Assembly: GCA_023429825.1 (NCBI GenBank)
Contig: JAEZDC010000072.1
Location: forward strand, 20,874-84,873
Length of the DNA stretch: 64,000 nucleotides
Direction: 5' to 3'
Origin: Bacteroidota bacterium
Lineage (GTDB): Bacteria > Bacteroidota > Bacteroidia > Chitinophagales > Chitinophagaceae
Shown here one piece after another: positions 54,685 through 63,453 of this stretch; positions within the stretch are counted from its first letter, which is position 1; each line of letters begins with the position of its first letter. A model generated the notes under the pieces. The model ran no database searches. It was not told where the DNA came from and worked only from the letters and a program-made list of their open reading frames with translations. Position numbers and translations under genes: made by a program.

Positions 54685-55860
54685 TTACATTGTTCCATTT
54701 AGGTACTTGAGTTGAATGACTGACTGGTTAAACGTATTGTGCGTTTCCAGGTGAGCGAAAAAAATATCAAAAGCAGATTGCAGATTGCGAAGCGATTCAA
54801 CATAATTGAGTTCACCTCCTTTAAATAACCGCTGAGATGTTTCCATGATCGCTCTTGCCTGCGGCAATGCTGTAGTATTGTAATAGCTGAGACTCTGCAG
54901 GTCTCGTTGGTATTGATTGATGACCTGCCTGTATGCTGTGTTCAATCGCTGGCTTTCTATAGCCTGTTCGGCTCTCGCTATCTCGATTCCGGTTTTCGCA
55001 GCGCTGATCCGGCTTTTATTTTGTCTCTGCCAGATAGGTATTGTAATTCCGAACTGGTATCCCACGATCCGTTCATATTGTCCCGAAGTAGGGAACGATA
55101 CGCCAGCCTGGATCTCTGGTAATAGTTGCGAGCGTTGCAGTTTCAGTTCCTGTTCGCCGATTGTGATCTGTTGTTGTAATATTTGTTGCTGAATATTGGA
55201 AACCAGGGTGTCGGCACCGGCGACGAACAAATAATTCCTGATCCCCTCAATTGTAAAAGAGTCCGCGACATTTGTATAGAATCTGAACAATTCCATCGCT
55301 GCGTCAATGTCGGCGTTGTTTCTGTTCAGCTCATTATTCACCTGGTCCGCCTGCGATGTCGCCTGCAGTTCTTCCAGTTTATTGATCTGTCCTGCCTCAA
55401 AGAAGCGCTTTGATGCCATCTTTATCTCTCGATAGATACTGTCCTGGAATTGTAACAGCCTCCGCTTTTCAGAGAGGTATTGCAATTGGAGGTAGCTGAT
55501 TTGCACTTCGCGTTTCAGATCATACTGCGATCCGAGGAGTTGCAGTTGCGCGAGTTTTAGCTGTTGTGACTGTAACGCCTTACGGTTTCTGTATACAGCC
55601 GGAAGACTGACAGTTTGTTGCACACCTACAATCAAAGGTTCATACGGTGTAGCCTCTCCGAAGACCTGCGGGCTTTCGAGACCTGATGCTCCACGAAGCA
55701 ATTGTTGTTGCTGTTGAACATTCAGGCTGGCAGCTTTCAGATTCCGCTGATTGTTGAGGGCGAGGTTCACTGCTTCATCTGCTGTAATAAGCCGTTGACT
55801 GAAACTGCTGTGGTATGTAAATAATAATAGAACGAAACTTAAATAACGTGACATAAACAT
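54685..55860 (-). CDS. TolC family outer-membrane channel, CusC-like
   Basis: A roughly 391-residue protein; I start at the ATG at 55860 (MFMSRYLSF), giving a signal peptide ending SFSQ. Paired coiled-coil helices with TolC-type repeats are visible (ITADEAVNLALNNQRNLKAA, QISYLQLQYLSEKRRLL, AYRQVINQYQRDLQSL). It provides the outer-membrane exit for the RND pump. It abuts the adaptor gene (the stop is 1 bp before the adaptor start region), so translation is probably coupled. Slightly short but within range for this family. Confidence 0.88.
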   Translation of the reverse strand: MFMSRYLSFVLLLFTYHSSFSQRLITADEAVNLALNNQRNLKAASLNVQQQQQLLRGASGLESPQVFGEATPYEPLIVGVQQTVSLPAVYRNRKALQSQQLKLAQLQLLGSQYDLKREVQISYLQLQYLSEKRRLLQFQDSIYREIKMASKRFFEAGQINKLEELQATSQADQVNNELNRNNADIDAAMELFRFYTNVADSFTIEGIRNYLFVAGADTLVSNIQQQILQQQITIGEQELKLQRSQLLPEIQAGVSFPTSGQYERIVGYQFGITIPIWQRQNKSRISAAKTGIEIARAEQAIESQRLNTAYRQVINQYQRDLQSLSYYNTTALPQARAIMETSQRLFKGGELNYVESLRNLQSAFDIFFAHLETHNTFNQSVIQLKYLNGTM

Positions 55861-55924
55861 AATTTCTGTTAGACAAAAGATTGTCACTCCTCCATAGGAG
55901 AAGAAAGTATTGACTAATCAGAAA

Positions 55925-56377
55925 TCAGATCTGGAACGACTGCATTACAATCCGGAGGTCTTGTATCGTAGCAGGGGGCCGCCATCGGGTGTAAGTGATC
56001 GCGGTACCATCATCCTGCCTTCTGAGTAATAAAAATGTATTGTAAAACTCAGTAAAAGGATGCACCGGGAACGTTAAAACAGGAGTTGCAAAGTTTTGCG
56101 CTACTGATTTATCGAGGTGGTTAAATGCCACCGAAGACCTGGAACAACAATCCTCACCTTCTTCACCCGCATCATGATGTGAACCACTGTGATCATGCTC
56201 ATGTTTCACTCCTTCACCATGTGAATGCATGGCGGAAGACTGGTGATGATGAGACTGGTGAAAAACCTTGCTGAGGGAACATGCAGAGCCTACTAGGGTG
56301 TTTAAGCTAAACACCAGGAGCAGTAAGACTGCCTTTATATATGTTCCGTCAGTCAGCATCGTCTGCAAATTTATCAA
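55925..56377 (-). CDS. Exported His-rich protein, probable metal buffer
   Basis: A 150-residue protein with a signal-like hydrophobic N-terminus (about residues 15-33). A strongly His-rich segment contains HQSHHHQSS, HSHGEGVKHEHDHSGSHHD and GEDCCSR, suited to bind copper, zinc or nickel. The C-terminal half is ordinary and ends WRPPATIQDLR. No family recognised. It directly precedes the TolC-type gene of the efflux operon on the same strand, so it probably buffers or delivers metal in the periplasm. Confidence 0.72.
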   Translation of the reverse strand: MINLQTMLTDGTYIKAVLLLLVFSLNTLVGSACSLSKVFHQSHHHQSSAMHSHGEGVKHEHDHSGSHHDAGEEGEDCCSRSSVAFNHLDKSVAQNFATPVLTFPVHPFTEFYNTFLLLRRQDDGTAITYTRWRPPATIQDLRIVMQSFQI

Positions 56378-56398
56378 ATAATCAATACTTAACTTCTT

Positions 56399-56455
56399 TT
56401 ACCGGCAGCAATCCTTTTTCCGGCTGAAAATCTTCGCAGCAGCCTTGCACTCCAT
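56399..56455 (-). CDS. Possible 18-residue Cys-containing peptide
   Basis: MECKAAAKIFSRKKDCCR from ATG 56455 after a good GGGAGG ribosome site. It lies between the HMA chaperone gene and the His-rich protein gene. Three cysteines suggest metal contact, but the length makes it doubtful. Confidence 0.25.
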   Translation of the reverse strand: MECKAAAKIFSRKKDCCR

Positions 56456-56486
56456 CGCATTACCTCCCTGATTAGTCGCATGCTGC

Positions 56487-56702
56487 TTATCCTTTTAGTG
56501 TCTCAATCCTGAAGCCGGCACGGCTGACAATATTCCTGATATCAACTTCACTAAGTGCCTCGGTTTCCACCGTCAGTATCTTCGCCGGGTTATCTGTATC
56601 CACTTCCCAATGCTTTATGCCTGCTGCACCTTCCAGGTGCGGTGTTACTTTTTCCAGGCATCCGCTGCAATTGATGTTCGTCTTAAATTGATACTTATCC
56701 AT
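56487..56702 (-). CDS. Heavy-metal-associated chaperone, CopZ-like
   Basis: A 71-residue cytosolic HMA-fold protein. The metal loop is NINCSGCLEKV (CxxC), followed by a normal ferredoxin-like pattern (DTDNPAKILTVETEALSEVD, IVSRAGFRIETL). It would bind Cu(I) or a similar ion and pass it to the P-type ATPase encoded immediately upstream on the same strand. The normal GMTC is NINC here, so the usual methionine is replaced. An ATTGTATAACA box lies 42 bp upstream of the start. Confidence 0.88.
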   Translation of the reverse strand: MDKYQFKTNINCSGCLEKVTPHLEGAAGIKHWEVDTDNPAKILTVETEALSEVDIRNIVSRAGFRIETLKG

Positions 56703-56743
56703 GCCTTAATTTTTACAAAGGTACCTTTCGATCTATGCGACCC

Positions 56744-56754
56744 TGTTATACAAT
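56744..56754 (-). promoter_or_regulatory. ATTGTATAACA box upstream of the HMA chaperone
   Basis: Minus-strand ATTGTATAACA, followed by GGG. It differs by one base from the 12-mer at 43169 and 61429. Confidence 0.5.
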
Positions 56755-56773
56755 TCAGACTTACATTTATATT

Positions 56774-59197
56774 TTATCCGCCGATACGTGTCCACTTCAG
56801 TCGCAGACTATTGGTTACAACGCTAACACTGCTGAGCGCCATTGCGGCGCCGGCCAGCATAGGGTCGAGCAGGAATCCATTCAATGGGTAAAGTACGCCC
56901 GCAGCTACCGGGATACCAATCAGGTTGTATATAAATGCCCAGAACAGATTCTGGCGGATCGTCCGCACGGTTTTACGTGATAAATGTATCGCAGCAGGTA
57001 TCTTCTCAAGATCTGAGGTCATCAGCGTCATCTTTGCAACGTCCATTGCAATGTCGCTACCCTTAGCCATCGCGATACTCACGTCAGCCTGCGCCAGTGC
57101 GTGGCTATCATTGATCCCATCTCCTACCATTCCGACAACTTTCCCCCTTGCCTGTAGTTGCTTTACAAATTCTGCTTTATCCTGTGGCATTGCCTCTGCT
57201 TTGAATTCCGTTATGCCCACCTGTGCTGCGACAGCGGAAGCGGTCTGGTGATTATCCCCTGTGAACATGTATACTTCGATACCGCTCGATTTGAGTTGCT
57301 CGATCGCTTTTGCCGATGATAACTTTATCTTATCGGCTATCGCTATAGCTGCAATGAATTTCTTTTCACTTGCAAAGAATACAACGGTGTTCGCTTCGGA
57401 ACGTTTTCGCTCACTCCATTGCATGGTCGCAGCGGGCACTTCGATCTGGTGCGATTGCATAAGTTGAATAGTTCCGACTACATACAGTTCGCTGTTCACC
57501 TTTGCAGTGATGCCGGCTCCTGTTACTGACTTCACTTCACTTGCCATCACCATCTTTGCAGAGTGCTTTAGATGTTTGGAGACCGCTTCCGCGAGCGGGT
57601 GCTCGGACTGTGTTTCGATAGAATACAGTATATCTTTATACTCCTCCTTTTCTTCACTCCAGTGCATCTCTATCACTTCCGGTTTGCCTTGGGTGATGGT
57701 ACCTGTTTTATCAAGTACCACCGCATTCATCTTGTACGCCAGTTCGAGGCTTTCCGCATCTTTGATCAGGATACCATTCTCCGCGCCTTTACCCACACCA
57801 ACCATGATCGCCGTTGGCGTTGCAAGCCCCAGCGCACAGGGACATGCGATGACCAGTACTGTTACCAGTGCAAGCAAACCCTGGGTGAGGCCATTGTCAC
57901 CACCAAGAATTACCCATGCGATCAGCGAGAGGATCGCAATTCCGATAACTACAGGCACAAATATCCCTGCAATCTTATCTACGAGTTTTTGTACGGGAGC
58001 CTTGGAGCCCTGGGCCTGTTGTACCATCTTAATGATGTGGGCCAGTAGTGTTTCGCCCCCGACTTTTTCAGCAGTAAACCGGAAACTGCTCTTCTGGTTG
58101 ATAGTTCCTGCAAACACTTTCGCACCTGTTGTTTTTTCTACCGGTACAGGTTCGCCGGTGATCATGCTTTCATCAACAAAAGAACTTCCTGAACTGACCG
58201 TTCCATCCACCGGTATCTTTTCTCCCGGCTTGACCAGTATCGTATCATTTACTTTCACCTGCTCGATGGGAATTTCCATAACATGCGATTCATTGTGAAC
58301 AACTGTAACCGTTTTTGGTTGCAGACCCATCAGTTTTTTTATGGCAGACGAAGTTGATGCCTTCGCTTTTTCCTCCAGCAATTTGCCGAGCAGGATAAAT
58401 GCAACAACCACCGCTGCAGATTCAAAATAAACGTGCGCGTGCAGTCCACGGCTGTGCCATGCTTCAGGAAACAATGTATTGAACACGCTGAAGAGATATG
58501 CGATACCGGTACTCAATGCAACGAGTGTATCCATATTTGCTGAGCGATGTCTTGCCTGTTTATACGCATTGACGAAAAACTGTTTTCCGAAAATCAAAAC
58601 AACCGGTGTCGCCAGTGCCCACATGATTTCGTTCGCGTAGGGAATATTCATAAAAAACATCCCGATGATCACCAGAGGTATTGAAAGCAATATTGACCAG
58701 AGTGTTTTTTTCTTTAAAGATGCAAGTCGGCCTTTATGAAGATCTTCCAGCATTTCATTTGCACTGGCAGCGTCTTCGATGATCAGATCGTATCCGATCG
58801 ATTGTACACTGGAGCGCAACTGCTGGGGATCCGTTACAGTCGGAACATATTCCACCTGGACACTTGAGTTTGCATAATTAACCGCAGCACTCACTACGCC
58901 GGGTTGCACCTTCAAAGTACTTTCGGTACTGATTGCACAGGAGGCGCAACTCATACCGGTGACGGGGAAGTTCGTGTTAACGGTCTCCACATCATACCCG
59001 AGGTCCCGAATCTTATCTATCGCGACTTTGACTGCATCGTCATCATTGACAGCTATAACAGCTTTTTGATTATTCAGTTCAACGCGGTGTGAAGTGACTC
59101 CGGGCACTCCTCCAAGTCCTTTGTTCACGATCAACGCACAGTGCTCACTCTCTACTCCCGCCAGCGGAAGTTCTATTATGTTATTATTCTTGTTCAT
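56774..59197 (-). CDS. copA: Heavy-metal-translocating P-type ATPase, CopA-like
   Basis: An 807-residue P1B-type ATPase. There are two N-terminal HMA-like domains: the first lacks CxxC (only C17 in ESEHCALIV), and the second has GMSCASC (C84, C87). Core motifs are complete: [12 protein letters not shown] in IACPCALG (C452, C454), DKTGT (D496), SEHPLAEAV and GDGIND. CPC with this helix pattern means Cu(I)/Ag(I) export from the cytosol. The gene lies upstream of the HMA chaperone with 71 bp between them and has its own upstream box at 59243. The degenerate first HMA may have lost metal binding and serve another role. Confidence 0.93.
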   Translation of the reverse strand: MNKNNNIIELPLAGVESEHCALIVNKGLGGVPGVTSHRVELNNQKAVIAVNDDDAVKVAIDKIRDLGYDVETVNTNFPVTGMSCASCAISTESTLKVQPGVVSAAVNYANSSVQVEYVPTVTDPQQLRSSVQSIGYDLIIEDAASANEMLEDLHKGRLASLKKKTLWSILLSIPLVIIGMFFMNIPYANEIMWALATPVVLIFGKQFFVNAYKQARHRSANMDTLVALSTGIAYLFSVFNTLFPEAWHSRGLHAHVYFESAAVVVAFILLGKLLEEKAKASTSSAIKKLMGLQPKTVTVVHNESHVMEIPIEQVKVNDTILVKPGEKIPVDGTVSSGSSFVDESMITGEPVPVEKTTGAKVFAGTINQKSSFRFTAEKVGGETLLAHIIKMVQQAQGSKAPVQKLVDKIAGIFVPVVIGIAILSLIAWVILGGDNGLTQGLLALVTVLVIACPCALGLATPTAIMVGVGKGAENGILIKDAESLELAYKMNAVVLDKTGTITQGKPEVIEMHWSEEKEEYKDILYSIETQSEHPLAEAVSKHLKHSAKMVMASEVKSVTGAGITAKVNSELYVVGTIQLMQSHQIEVPAATMQWSERKRSEANTVVFFASEKKFIAAIAIADKIKLSSAKAIEQLKSSGIEVYMFTGDNHQTASAVAAQVGITEFKAEAMPQDKAEFVKQLQARGKVVGMVGDGINDSHALAQADVSIAMAKGSDIAMDVAKMTLMTSDLEKIPAAIHLSRKTVRTIRQNLFWAFIYNLIGIPVAAGVLYPLNGFLLDPMLAGAAMALSSVSVVTNSLRLKWTRIGG

Positions 59198-59242
59198 TTA
59201 TTTGTATTGATATACCAAAGTTCCAATCTTACACAGGGGCGG

Positions 59243-59254
59243 CTGTTATAAGAT
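59243..59254 (-). promoter_or_regulatory. ATCTTATAACAG box upstream of the P-type ATPase
   Basis: Minus-strand ATCTTATAACAG, 46 bp before the ATPase start. Related to the other ATTGTATAAC boxes with two mismatches. Confidence 0.42.
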
Positions 59255-59362
59255 TCCCTGGAAAATTTATATTTTGATAAGGTCACCGGCGCTCCAAAAA
59301 AGAATGGCGGCAATTGCCACCACTCTTTGATCCAACTCTACCTTCTCAATCACAACAAAATT

Positions 59363-60118
59363 TTAGAAATCATAATCGAAGTTTAATTCACCGGCCGACA
59401 TCGGAGTGTTGTAGAAGCGCACTAAGAACTGTACGCGGTTCCATGTTCTATTATTGATTAGTTGAGGCAGGAACGAAAAGAAAGTACTGTCCTTATAATG
59501 ACCGGCTGCATCCGTACAACTTTGCTGGCAGTTCCATGTGCCGGTTGCAACAGGAGCGCTTAAATGAGCAGTATCATAGTATGCTCTTTCTACAACAATG
59601 CGTGAACGCCATGCGTCGTTAATATCGATCAGTTCGAAGTAAGGATCATCGGGACGGATGCCAACAACAGCAGTCACCTTCATCATTGCGTAGGGCCCAC
59701 GGTGGTTGAAAATGATGCGCGGGTTCCAATTCAGATCATCGAACAAATTTGGACCGGTTACCGTCACTGCAGTGTTTGGCTGCAACGCAACATTCACGAC
59801 TCTTTCATACTGCAGTGATTTGTTATCCATCTTATTCTTCGAGAATATCTGTATGGTCAACTTACCGCTTCCTGGAACCAGTCCGGTTGTATTGGCGGAC
59901 ATGTCATAGCCATCGGGCTGCAATTTCAATCGATGGTCAGCTCCGTTCAGATTCCAGTTAACAATCGCGGAATCGATTTTATCTGCAGACACATAATCGT
60001 TCAATAATACTTTTATCTTTTTAACCGGATTCAATTGCGGTTGACTGGAGACAGTGTCTTTCCTGCAGGCTACCATGGTAGCAGCAACCAACGGGATTGC
60101 AAAAAATGCAAGTTTCAT
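59363..60118 (-). CDS. Exported lipoprotein, unknown function
   Basis: A 251-residue lipoprotein (PLVAATMVAC, cysteine at residue 18). The mature part is beta-rich, consistent with an outer-membrane-anchored adhesion or carrier domain (TGLVPGSGKLTIQIFSK, LNWNPRIIFNHRGPY). Two cysteines occur in WNCQQSCTDAAG. No family recognised. It is placed between the ATPase and two HMA-AraC regulators on the same strand, so it may belong to the metal response. It is preceded closely by the regulator gene (27 bp). Confidence 0.72.
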   Translation of the reverse strand: MKLAFFAIPLVAATMVACRKDTVSSQPQLNPVKKIKVLLNDYVSADKIDSAIVNWNLNGADHRLKLQPDGYDMSANTTGLVPGSGKLTIQIFSKNKMDNKSLQYERVVNVALQPNTAVTVTGPNLFDDLNWNPRIIFNHRGPYAMMKVTAVVGIRPDDPYFELIDINDAWRSRIVVERAYYDTAHLSAPVATGTWNCQQSCTDAAGHYKDSTFFSFLPQLINNRTWNRVQFLVRFYNTPMSAGELNFDYDF

Positions 60119-60145
60119 TCCTTTACTTTTTTAATTATAATTAGG

Positions 60146-60718
60146 TTAATGCTCAGAGATATCAAGTTTAGCCTGCCGGATTCCTTTGAAGTGAGAAGTG
60201 GTGAGACCAGTGTATTGCTTAAACTGTCGTGCGAGGTGCGCTGAACTACTGAAGTTGAGCTGAAAGGCGATATCGGAAAGTGAAGCCGTAGAATACACCA
60301 GTAGTTCTTTCACTTTCTCAATACGATATTCAATAAAATATTGTTCAATCGTTTTTTGCTCGATAAGTGAAAAGAAACCACTGATAGTGTTGTAGTCTTT
60401 CTGGATCTTGGATACCAGGAAGTCAGACAATTTGAACGCGAGCGGAAAGTCAAAGCTGCCTGAGTACACTTCCGCAACAATAAGTTTCACTTGACGTACG
60501 ATACGGATTTTCTTGTCTTCTACAAGTTCAAACCCGAGTGCATTCAATCGCTGTTCTATCATGTACTGCTCTGGCAGCTTCCCGGATTGAATGACTGTTA
60601 CCTCTCCCAACTTCACTTTGACAGTTTCAACGCCGAGCTGTTGCAATTCAGATTGTATCACCTGGATACACCTGTTGCAGACCATACCTTTGATAAACAG
60701 TTTTGACTCGCTGAGCAT
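60146..60718 (-). CDS. AraC-type regulator with N-terminal metal-binding CxxC, paralog 2
   Basis: A roughly 190-residue protein from the ATG at 60718 (MLSESKLFIKGMVCNRC); the earlier ATG at 60748 is possible. An HMA-like N-terminal domain with MVCNRC and NALGFELVEDKK is joined to an AraC HTH (IEKVKELLVYSTASLSDIA, SSSAHLARQFKQYTGL). Same layout as the proteins at 42587 and 60798. Probably senses metal and controls the efflux genes. A GTATAACGC element lies 45 bp upstream. Confidence 0.83.
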   Translation of the reverse strand: MLSESKLFIKGMVCNRCIQVIQSELQQLGVETVKVKLGEVTVIQSGKLPEQYMIEQRLNALGFELVEDKKIRIVRQVKLIVAEVYSGSFDFPLAFKLSDFLVSKIQKDYNTISGFFSLIEQKTIEQYFIEYRIEKVKELLVYSTASLSDIAFQLNFSSSAHLARQFKQYTGLTTSHFKGIRQAKLDISEH

Positions 60719-60762
60719 CCTTTCGTTTTGTAGGACAAAGCTCTGCACTCACGCCGGCGGCT

Positions 60763-60771
60763 GCGTTATAC
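60763..60771 (-). promoter_or_regulatory. GTATAACGC element upstream of HMA-AraC paralog 2
   Basis: Partial match to the ATTGTATAACG box on the minus strand. The first three bases of the full box are not conserved here, so it is the weakest of the set. Confidence 0.35.
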
Positions 60772-60797
60772 TTTAAAACAAATCTGTTATATAATTT

Positions 60798-61361
60798 CTA
60801 TACCTGGTCCAGCGGCTTTCGTTTTTTATCCGAGAGGTTCCGGAATTCCGTTGGTGTCATGCCCGTCACTTTCTTAAACTGCAGGGAGAGGTGCTGCACG
60901 CTGCTATACCCAAGCGCATAAGAGATTTCATTTAATGTCATTTCATCATAGATAAGCAACTCCTTTGCGCGTTCGATACGTTGAAGTATGATATACCTTT
61001 CTATAGTGACACCTTCGATTGAAGAAAAAAGCCCCGACAGATAATGATATTCTTTACCGAGCTTCTCAGCAAGCAGTACCGAGATCTTCTTATTTAATTC
61101 TTCATGCTCGCTGTTATGAATGAGTTTAATAATGATAGATTTTATCTGGTTGATAAGAGCCGACTTCCGGTCATCCAATAACTCAAACCCAAGCGCAGAG
61201 AGGCGCTCTCTGAAAACTTCGATTACCTCTGTCGTTGGAGCATCAGCAAGCTCTACCTCGCCGAGCTGTATATTCTTATAACTAAGCTTCAGCTTATCCA
61301 GTTCATCGCGGACGACCATGATACAACGGTCACACACCATATTTTTTATGTACAGCTCCAT
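60798..61361 (-). CDS. AraC-type regulator with N-terminal metal-binding CxxC, paralog 3
   Basis: A 187-residue protein. MELYIKNMVCDRC places the CxxC (C10, C13) at the very N-terminus of an HMA-like domain (ALGFELLDDRKSALI). The AraC HTH follows (IERAKELLIYDEMTLNEIS, SSVQHLSLQFKKVTGMTPTEF). It is divergent from the exported-protein gene at 61494, and the ATTGTATAACGT box lies in the 132-bp gap between them, so it could regulate both directions. Three such paralogs in 19 kb suggest either different metals or different thresholds. Confidence 0.85.
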   Translation of the reverse strand: MELYIKNMVCDRCIMVVRDELDKLKLSYKNIQLGEVELADAPTTEVIEVFRERLSALGFELLDDRKSALINQIKSIIIKLIHNSEHEELNKKISVLLAEKLGKEYHYLSGLFSSIEGVTIERYIILQRIERAKELLIYDEMTLNEISYALGYSSVQHLSLQFKKVTGMTPTEFRNLSDKKRKPLDQV

Positions 61362-61428
61362 TAGGGGTGGTTAAGACTACAAAAATACCTGTTTCGCTGA
61401 ACTTAAGATTTTATAACTAAATGAAGTA

Positions 61429-61440
61429 ATTGTATAACGT
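61429..61440 (+). promoter_or_regulatory. ATTGTATAACGT box 2
   Basis: Identical 12-mer to 43169-43180, between the divergent HMA-AraC paralog 3 and the exported-protein gene at 61494. Confidence 0.58.
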
Positions 61441-61493
61441 CACAAGCCCTGTAACGGGTCAATTTTGCATTCTCAAAAACAAAAATAACACAG

Positions 61494-61859
61494 ATGAAAA
61501 AGATACTTTCAATGCTAACAGTGACAATGATGATGTCTGTTGTGCTGTTTGGATTTGTAAATCGCAATCAGGTTGCGCCGTACAACGGGTCGCAATCAAG
61601 CAAGATTATACGTTTCGTTATCGACCGCGCGGAACACACAGCTGAAAATTTACAGGCACACATTCGGGTAATTGACATTGTCACCGGCAAACCGGTCCAC
61701 GACAATTTATTTCAGTTGACCAAAGAGAATGGAAAATATGTAACCGAACCTTTAACGCTTGGTAAAGGTAACTATCGTGTTGAGGCGCTCATTCAGTCGG
61801 CAGGAGAACACACCACTTATGCTAATACCCGGACAGTGGTCATTACTGAAGTAAAATAA
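61494..61859 (+). CDS. Small exported protein, unknown function
   Basis: A 121-residue protein with a signal peptide (MKKILSMLTVTMMMSVVLFG). The mature domain reads as a small beta sandwich (IIRFVIDRAEHTAENL, IRVIDIVTGKPVHDNL, YRVEALIQSAGEHTTYA), similar to YtkA/CopC-like periplasmic domains by eye, but without obvious metal ligands beyond a few histidines. It is divergent from an HMA-AraC regulator and has the regulatory box upstream, so it is a likely target of that regulator. Confidence 0.72.
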   Translation: MKKILSMLTVTMMMSVVLFGFVNRNQVAPYNGSQSSKIIRFVIDRAEHTAENLQAHIRVIDIVTGKPVHDNLFQLTKENGKYVTEPLTLGKGNYRVEALIQSAGEHTTYANTRTVVITEVK

Positions 61860-61866
61860 CTCAACT

Positions 61867-61935
61867 ATGGATAAGCAGTTGCTGGAGTTATTCGAGGAAT
61901 TAGAATTCGATCTCCCGCCAGATGTGAAATTTTAA
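61867..61935 (+). CDS. Possible 22-residue peptide
   Basis: MDKQLLELFEELEFDLPPDV and two more residues, starting 7 bp after the previous stop and followed by a terminator. It is acidic and amphipathic. It may be a small translated peptide or chance. Confidence 0.25.
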   Translation: MDKQLLELFEELEFDLPPDVKF

Positions 61936-61944
61936 AACGATGAG

Positions 61945-61967
61945 GCAGTTAGTATGACTGCTTTTTT
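61945..61967 (+). terminator. Intrinsic terminator
   Basis: GCAGT (61945-61949) and ACTGC (61957-61961) with a short loop, followed by six T. It ends the transcript of the exported-protein gene. Confidence 0.68.
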
Positions 61968-62052
61968 GTTGAAGGGAATTATATAAATCACAGGTGTAAA
62001 AGTGTAACAACACCGGGTAGTCGCGAAACTACTTTCGTTAAAAATTATTTGT

Positions 62053-63453
62053 ATGAGTACGACACAACAGTATAGCAAGAGATGGGCTGCTCTTGCGATT
62101 TTATGTACCGCCCAGTTCCTGGTGATTATGGATACATCCATCATCGGGGTTGCACTGCCTGCTATCAAAAATGCGTTGGGTTATTCGCAGTCTGGTTTGC
62201 AATGGATTTTCAATGCTTATGTAATCGCTTTTGGCGGCTTGCTGTTATTGGGCGGAAAGCTCTCGGATATTTATGGGTCCAGGAAGATATTCATGCTTGG
62301 CTTTATTGCGCTGACGGCTTCGTCGTTGCTCGCAGGCCTGGCTTCAACGCCATCATTATTAAATCTCGGCAGGGGATTGCAGGGGGCAGGATCAGCATTA
62401 ATCGCTCCTGCAGCACTCACACTCGTAATGTCAATGTTCACAGATCCGAAAGAACTTGGAAAAGCACTTGGCTTCTGGGGTGCCTCCGCAGCCGCGGGTG
62501 GTTCTGCAGGTGTATTTCTCGGCGGGGTTATCACTGAATGGCTTTCATGGAGATGGATATTCCTGATCAATATTCCGATTGGTTTAGCAGTACTTGCACT
62601 CTGTAAAGCGTACCTGCTGAAAGGTAGCACTGCATTGGGCAAAGTAGATCTTCGTGGCGCTACACTCATCACCGGTGCACTTATACTATTGGTCTATGCA
62701 ATTGTCTCTGCAGAGCACCAGGGTTGGACCTCTGCCGCAACGATAGGCGAGCTGGTAGCTTCAGTGATCATGTTGATCATCTTCATCGCAATACAAAAAA
62801 GATCCAAAGACCCGCTACTCCCCTTCTCTATCTTCAAAGTACCCAACCTTACATCTGGAAATATCGTGATGGCATTAATGGCTGCCGCGTGGATCCCGCT
62901 CTGGTTCTTCTTAAATCTTTACTTGCAGCAGCTACTAAATTATTCTGCCTTTGAAAGTGGATTGGCGCTCTTACCTATGACGCTTGCGATCATGCTGATC
63001 ATGGTAGGTTTCACAGGTAAATTAGTACAGCGATTCGGCTTTAAGAATAACCTTGTTGCAGGCCTTGCATTTCTCACTGCTTCGCTAATTCTCTTTAGTA
63101 TGGCTACACCTGGCGGCTCGTTCGCTGGCACCGTCTTACTGCCATCGATCCTCGGAGCGATAGGCATGTCACTGGCATACATTCCGGGCACGATTGCATC
63201 AATGTCAGGTGCAAAACCGGAAGAAACAGGACTGGCTTCGGGTATTGTCAATACGAGTTACCAGGTTGGATCTGCTTTGGGACTTGCAGTGCTCGTGGTA
63301 CTCGTTTCTGTTGCCACCAAAAATAGTATTGCAGCCGGCACAGAGCAGGTGCAGGCCATGAATCATGGATTCAGTATCGGGTTCATATCTGCAGCTGTAG
63401 TAAGCGGTATCGCAACCATTCTTGCCATATTTTCTATCAGGCAAAAATTATAA
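62053..63453 (+). CDS. MFS transporter, DHA2 (14-helix drug:H+ antiporter) family
   Basis: A 466-residue membrane protein with about 14 helices. It has the DHA2 N-terminus LAILCTAQFLVIMDTSIIGVALPAI (first 20 residues QFLVIMDTSIIGVALPAI) and motif C-like GPxxGG variant in GGSAGVFLGGVITEWLSWRW. It probably exports organic toxins or drugs using the proton gradient; substrate unknown. The stop codon TAA overlaps the start of the ferredoxin-reductase-like gene (TAATG), so the two are translated together. The upstream gene is separated by a terminator. Confidence 0.92.
   Translation: MSTTQQYSKRWAALAILCTAQFLVIMDTSIIGVALPAIKNALGYSQSGLQWIFNAYVIAFGGLLLLGGKLSDIYGSRKIFMLGFIALTASSLLAGLASTPSLLNLGRGLQGAGSALIAPAALTLVMSMFTDPKELGKALGFWGASAAAGGSAGVFLGGVITEWLSWRWIFLINIPIGLAVLALCKAYLLKGSTALGKVDLRGATLITGALILLVYAIVSAEHQGWTSAATIGELVASVIMLIIFIAIQKRSKDPLLPFSIFKVPNLTSGNIVMALMAAAWIPLWFFLNLYLQQLLNYSAFESGLALLPMTLAIMLIMVGFTGKLVQRFGFKNNLVAGLAFLTASLILFSMATPGGSFAGTVLLPSILGAIGMSLAYIPGTIASMSGAKPEETGLASGIVNTSYQVGSALGLAVLVVLVSVATKNSIAAGTEQVQAMNHGFSIGFISAAVVSGIATILAIFSIRQKL

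Noticed and set aside
62082..63444. Several long overlapping frames on both strands within the MFS gene (for example 62271-62672 minus, 62082-62537 plus)
   Set aside because: They are shadows of the strongly coding MFS frame and have no family-like sequence.
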